Below are positions 5,328 through 7,929 of a DNA stretch of 7,929 nt, piece by piece. The DNA lies in contig PFHO01000017.1 in assembly GCA_002782345.1 (NCBI GenBank), positions 1-7,929 of the forward strand, given 5' to 3'. The notes under the pieces are model-generated. The model had not been told where the DNA came from. It saw nothing but the letters and a program-made list of their open reading frames with translations, and searched no databases. How positions within the stretch are numbered: position 1 is the first letter of the stretch; each line of letters begins with the position of its first letter. The translations under genes and the position numbers were made by a program. The DNA comes from Candidatus Moranbacteria bacterium CG_4_8_14_3_um_filter_34_16. GTDB lineage: Bacteria > Patescibacteriota > Minisyncoccia > Moranbacterales > UBA2206.

Positions 5328-5771
5328 ATGAAGATTATAAATGAGATATTGGAACTTAAAACCGCCACAACATTAGACTTTATTGATATCACTGAAAAAA
5401 TCCAAAAAAAAATCAAAAAAAGCGGAATTAAAAACGGTGTGATTAATATCCAAAGTCTTCACACAACGATGTCTATCATCGTCAATGAAGCTGAACCGCT
5501 TCTGATTTCCGATATGAAAAAACTTTTGGAAAAATTGGCTCCTCGTACTATGAAATATATGCATGATAATTTTGAAATTCGCACCGTTAATATGTGCGAC
5601 GGAGAATGCGCCAACGGTCATTCGCACAACAAAGCTATTCATCTTCCAACTTCCACCATGCTTAATATCGTCAAAAGCAGTCTTCAATTGGGAACATGGC
5701 AAAGAATTTTTGCCATTGAACTGGATCGTTCTCGCTCAAGAAAAGTAGCTCTTCAAATTATCGGGAACTAA
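5328..5771 (+). CDS. yjbQ: YjbQ / UPF0047 family protein
   Basis: 147 residues, the full length of the family. Signature residues are present: SLHTTMSIIVNE (43-54) with His45, Asn53 and Glu54; ANGHSHNKAIHLP (95-107) with His98 and His100; SLQLGTWQRIFAIELDRSRSRKV (118-140), the diagnostic LGTWQ-x-IF-x-x-ELD-x-x-R-x-R-x-V motif; and a final IIGN. E. coli YjbQ shows thiamine-phosphate synthase activity as a side reaction, but the physiological role of the family is not settled, so no pathway is claimed here. It lies 42 bases after elp3, in the same direction and with no strong promoter between (TAGAAT at 5286-5291 is a lone -10-like match), so cotranscription with elp3 is likely. No Shine-Dalgarno sequence; the leader carries ATAAAATCAAAAAA, also seen before the dCMP deaminase gene. 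Confidence 0.92.
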   Translation: MKIINEILELKTATTLDFIDITEKIQKKIKKSGIKNGVINIQSLHTTMSIIVNEAEPLLISDMKKLLEKLAPRTMKYMHDNFEIRTVNMCDGECANGHSHNKAIHLPTSTMLNIVKSSLQLGTWQRIFAIELDRSRSRKVALQIIGN

Positions 5772-5773
5772 AA

Positions 5774-5798
5774 AATTTTTTGAAAAATTATTTTTTTT
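5774..5798 (+). terminator. possible weak terminator between convergent yjbQ and rlmN
   Basis: AATTTTT / AAAAATT can pair around a very short centre (5774-5789) and is followed on the plus strand by A and eight T. The stem has only A-T pairs, so it would be unstable. Position supports it: it begins three bases after the yjbQ stop in a 67-base gap between converging genes. The rest of the gap (5799-5838) shows no clear hairpin for rlmN. Confidence 0.3.
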
Positions 5799-5838
5799 AG
5801 GGTTTGCACGGTTTTTGGTTTTATAAAAAATTTCAATT

Positions 5839-6873
5839 TTAAAAAGAAACTTTACCCGCCAATTGACCGCAAGCGCCTTGGATGTCCTCTCCGACACTTT
5901 TTCTTACCGTTACACTAACGCCCTTTCTCTCCAAATATTTTCTGAATTCTTCAATTTGGAAAAAAGGAGACGGCTTCAATTTTCCCTCAGTAAAATTTCC
6001 TCTGATAAGATTTATATGCAACAAATTTTTTTTGGAAAAAGATGCAACAAAAGAAGCCAATTCTTCAGCATCACTAATTTTATCGTTGATGTTTTTTATC
6101 AAGATATATTCCAAAAAAACTTTTCTGTTGCATTTTTTAAAATATTCTTCCAGCGATTTGCTCAATAATTGCAAATCATAAATTTTATTTATCGGCATAA
6201 AACGGCTTCTTAAATCATTTCTGACAAAATGCAAAGAAATCGCCAAATTGACTTGAGGAAAATTTTTTGCCAAATTTAAAATTCCTTCCGGAATTCCAGC
6301 CGTAGAAACGGATATAGATCGCGCTCCAAAACCGAATAAATTCAATTCTATTAAATTTTGCAGACTTTTTTTCACTTCCTTCCAGTTCAAAAACGGCTCC
6401 CCCATTCCCATATAAACAACATTGGATATTTTTCCTTTAATTTTATTTTTTTTGATGAATTGCTTCCAAAATAAAACTTGATCGGCAATTTCTTCTGTTG
6501 TTAAATTTCTTTGAAATCCACCTTTCCCTGTCGCACAAAAAACGCAATTTAAGGCACAACCAACTTGCGAAGAAACACAAACTGACCATTTATTTTTCAT
6601 CGGCGAAAGTAACACTGTTTCTATCTTATTGCCATCTGATAATTTTAATAGCACTTTAATAGAATTCTGATTTTTTGACACCAAAATTTTTTCCACTTTA
6701 AATGAGAGGAACTTCATTTCTTTTTCCAATAGCTTGCGTAAGTACTTAGAAATAGTTGAAATTTCCAAAAAAGCAGAAACGCCATCTTGATAGATGGCTT
6801 TTTGAATCTGGCTCAAACGAAATTTCGGTTCGCCATTGTTAGCTAAAATTTCTTTCAGTTTCTCAATTTGCAT
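5839..6873 (-). CDS. rlmN: RlmN: dual-specificity 23S rRNA A2503 / tRNA A37 C2-methyltransferase (radical SAM)
   Basis: 344 residues from this start, the normal RlmN length. It makes 2-methyladenosine at A2503 in the peptidyl-transferase region of 23S rRNA and, in many bacteria, at A37 of tRNAs. Seen: VCVSSQVGCALNCVFCATGKGGF-type site with cluster cysteines Cys106, Cys110 and Cys113 (CX3CX2C), preceded by Cys99, the counterpart of E. coli Cys118; VYMGMGEPFLN (about 165-175), the GEP motif; SVSTAGIPEG; LAISLH; and GACGQLAG at the end with Cys335, the counterpart of the methyl-carrying E. coli Cys355. The Ala after the third cluster Cys and the terminal GACGQLA fit RlmN; Cfr resistance enzymes were considered but the sequence looks like the housekeeping type. 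The ATG at 6873 is chosen because GAGG sits nine bases upstream and MQIEKLKEIL begins like other RlmN proteins; an in-frame ATG at 6909 would add twelve atypical residues. Confidence 0.95.
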   Translation of the reverse strand: MQIEKLKEILANNGEPKFRLSQIQKAIYQDGVSAFLEISTISKYLRKLLEKEMKFLSFKVEKILVSKNQNSIKVLLKLSDGNKIETVLLSPMKNKWSVCVSSQVGCALNCVFCATGKGGFQRNLTTEEIADQVLFWKQFIKKNKIKGKISNVVYMGMGEPFLNWKEVKKSLQNLIELNLFGFGARSISVSTAGIPEGILNLAKNFPQVNLAISLHFVRNDLRSRFMPINKIYDLQLLSKSLEEYFKKCNRKVFLEYILIKNINDKISDAEELASFVASFSKKNLLHINLIRGNFTEGKLKPSPFFQIEEFRKYLERKGVSVTVRKSVGEDIQGACGQLAGKVSF

Positions 6874-6882
6874 AAAATAAAT

Positions 6883-6886
6883 CCTC
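6883..6886 (-). promoter_or_regulatory. Shine-Dalgarno sequence of rlmN
   Basis: GAGG on the minus strand, nine bases before the ATG at 6873. It decides the start over the in-frame ATG at 6909, which has no such site. It is the only clear Shine-Dalgarno sequence I find before any gene in this window. Confidence 0.6.
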
Positions 6887-6946
6887 AATTTACAAGAGCG
6901 AGTTTGCAATCTATTTCTTTTAGTTTAATATCTTAAAAGTTTCACA

Positions 6947-6989
6947 GGTTTAAACCCGCACAACACTAACACTAGATTAAAAAGTTAGT
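6947..6989. repeat. short palindrome and inverted repeat in the gap upstream of rlmN
   Basis: The 150-base gap between rlmN and the right-edge gene (6910-7060) holds a perfect 10-base palindrome GGTTTAAACC (6947-6956) and a six-base inverted repeat ACTAAC (6965-6970) / GTTAGT (6984-6989) with a 13-base loop. Neither is followed by a T run, so they do not look like terminators. They could be an operator or chance matches. No convincing promoter for rlmN could be read in this gap. Confidence 0.3.
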
Positions 6990-7060
6990 AGAATATGTAA
7001 AACAAGTTACCTGCCTACCGAAACAATTAGACAAATCCGTTTCTGCAAAATATCTAACCA

Positions 7061-7929
7061 CTATTCATTGCTAATATGATGTCCACTACTAGTTCTCGCC
7101 AAATAAAATTCTCTCGCTTCTTCTTGTTTTTGGAAAATAAACTCTTTAATTTTTTCAAAATCTTCCCCTTTAAATTTTTTTGCCCACAAAATAACATGAG
7201 AAAAATTTCTGATATTCGCGCCTATCGGAAAAATAACTCCTTTTTTCAAGTCTTTTCTTGTAAAATAAGGCACATCTCCATTTTCAATTCTTTCATCGCA
7301 TTTCCAAAATTCCAAAACATCCTTGTTTATTTTGCAAAAATTGAAAGATATAAATTTCATTGTTTTCTCAAGACTTTCTCTCAAAAGTTCCGCTGACACT
7401 TTTTCTCTTATCCTTAAATTTTCACTCACTCTCAAATCCTGAGAAAATTCTTTTTTGACTTTTTCCTCAACTTTGAGATAATTTTTTAAATTATCCAACA
7501 AACTCGCCAAAAAAAACAATGCTTTTATTTTCTTTGATTTCAACAACTCTTTTTGTTTTTCAAGATTTATTTTTCTTAAAGGGTTTTCTTGAGTCAAAGC
7601 TAAAATTTCTTCTCTATCTATATCAGCTTCATTAATCAGACGAGCCACTTCCTCAATAAGAAATAAAGTCTCGCCTTTTTTAAACTCAAAAACATTTTCT
7701 TCATTCAAATCATAAACTCTGTTCTTAACTTTTTTAATATGCTCTATGTAAATTCCGGCATTTTCATAATCTTCTTTTTCTATAAATAATTGAATCAACA
7801 GCAATGAAGCTTCCTTTTCCAGTTTTTTATCCCCAACTTCTTGCGCGTATAAAACAGCTGCCACTTTTGATTCTATTTCGCTTCTTGTATGTTCTCGTTG
7901 AAGACCCTTGTTTGCCAAATAATCTTTCC
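7061..7929 (-). CDS. hypothetical helix-rich protein, probably truncated by the right edge
   Basis: I do not recognise this protein. The frame stays open to the window end (KDY precedes the TTG at 7918-7916), so either it continues beyond the edge or it begins at that TTG, with GGAAAG upstream as a possible ribosome site; 285 residues follow from the TTG. It has no signal peptide or membrane segment and is rich in Lys and Glu. The first 65 residues, notably KLEKEASLLLIQLFIEKEDYENAGIYIEHI (32-61), look like paired helices of a TPR-like repeat. Residues 117-190 are highly charged and helical, possibly a coiled coil. Residues 200-270 look like a small alpha/beta region (GVIFPIGANIRNFSHVILWAK) ending in a long helix, faintly like the end of a GAF-type sensor domain; this is a weak impression only. 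It ends 187 bases before the rlmN start, in the same direction. Confidence 0.7.
   Translation of the reverse strand, partial: KDYLANKGLQREHTRSEIESKVAAVLYAQEVGDKKLEKEASLLLIQLFIEKEDYENAGIYIEHIKKVKNRVYDLNEENVFEFKKGETLFLIEEVARLINEADIDREEILALTQENPLRKINLEKQKELLKSKKIKALFFLASLLDNLKNYLKVEEKVKKEFSQDLRVSENLRIREKVSAELLRESLEKTMKFISFNFCKINKDVLEFWKCDERIENGDVPYFTRKDLKKGVIFPIGANIRNFSHVILWAKKFKGEDFEKIKEFIFQKQEEAREFYLARTSSGHHISNE

Noticed and set aside
5839..6873. Cfr-type antibiotic-resistance methyltransferase instead of RlmN
   Set aside because: Length, the Cys spacing, the GACGQLAG end and the housekeeping context fit RlmN; nothing suggests a mobile resistance gene.
6874..6909. RlmN start at ATG 6909
   Set aside because: The extra twelve residues are not RlmN-like and lack a ribosome site, while ATG 6873 has GAGG nine bases upstream.
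6941..6960. T-arm-like sequence around GGTTTAAACC suggesting a tRNA
   Set aside because: There is no acceptor stem, anticodon arm or D arm in the surrounding bases; it is just a palindrome.

Overview
The window is AT-rich bacterial DNA with short gaps between genes and no mobile elements, CRISPR arrays or RNA genes that I can see. Compact gene packing, divergent versions of core enzymes, long A/T runs before most start codons and an archaeal-type Elp3 together suggest a reduced-genome lineage such as the Candidate Phyla Radiation (Patescibacteria). That placement is an inference; no marker gene here proves it. TGA is used as a stop by several intact genes, so the code looks standard and not the UGA=Gly code of Gracilibacteria/Absconditabacteria.

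Left block (1-2973, all on the minus strand): a pyrimidine deoxynucleotide operon. In transcription order it encodes a P-loop nucleotide kinase of uncertain substrate, a dCMP deaminase, thymidylate synthase, a RibD_C-type dihydrofolate reductase, and the start of a dCTP deaminase/dUTPase-fold protein that runs off the left edge. Together they would convert dCMP and dCTP to dUMP, methylate dUMP to dTMP, and recycle the dihydrofolate formed. A good promoter (TTGACC-N17-TAGATT with an extended -10) sits just upstream of the kinase, and its -35 box overlaps the stop codon of the preceding gene.

Centre (3033-5771): a minus-strand SAM methyltransferase that strongly resembles the eukaryotic wobble-uridine methyltransferase Trm9/ALKBH8 stands head to head with a plus-strand elp3. 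Elp3 makes 5-carboxymethyluridine at tRNA position 34 and Trm9 methyl-esterifies that group, so the pair may be a bacterial two-enzyme route to mcm5U34. This is the most interesting observation in the window. A yjbQ (UPF0047) gene follows elp3 by 42 bases, probably in the same transcript.

Right block (5839-7929, minus strand): rlmN, which makes 2-methyladenosine in 23S rRNA and some tRNAs, converges on yjbQ across a 67-base gap. Upstream of rlmN is a 150-base non-coding gap, then an unrecognised helix-rich protein that appears to run off the right edge. Thus elp3, the Trm9-like gene and rlmN make the right two thirds an RNA-modification neighbourhood, beside a dTTP-synthesis operon.
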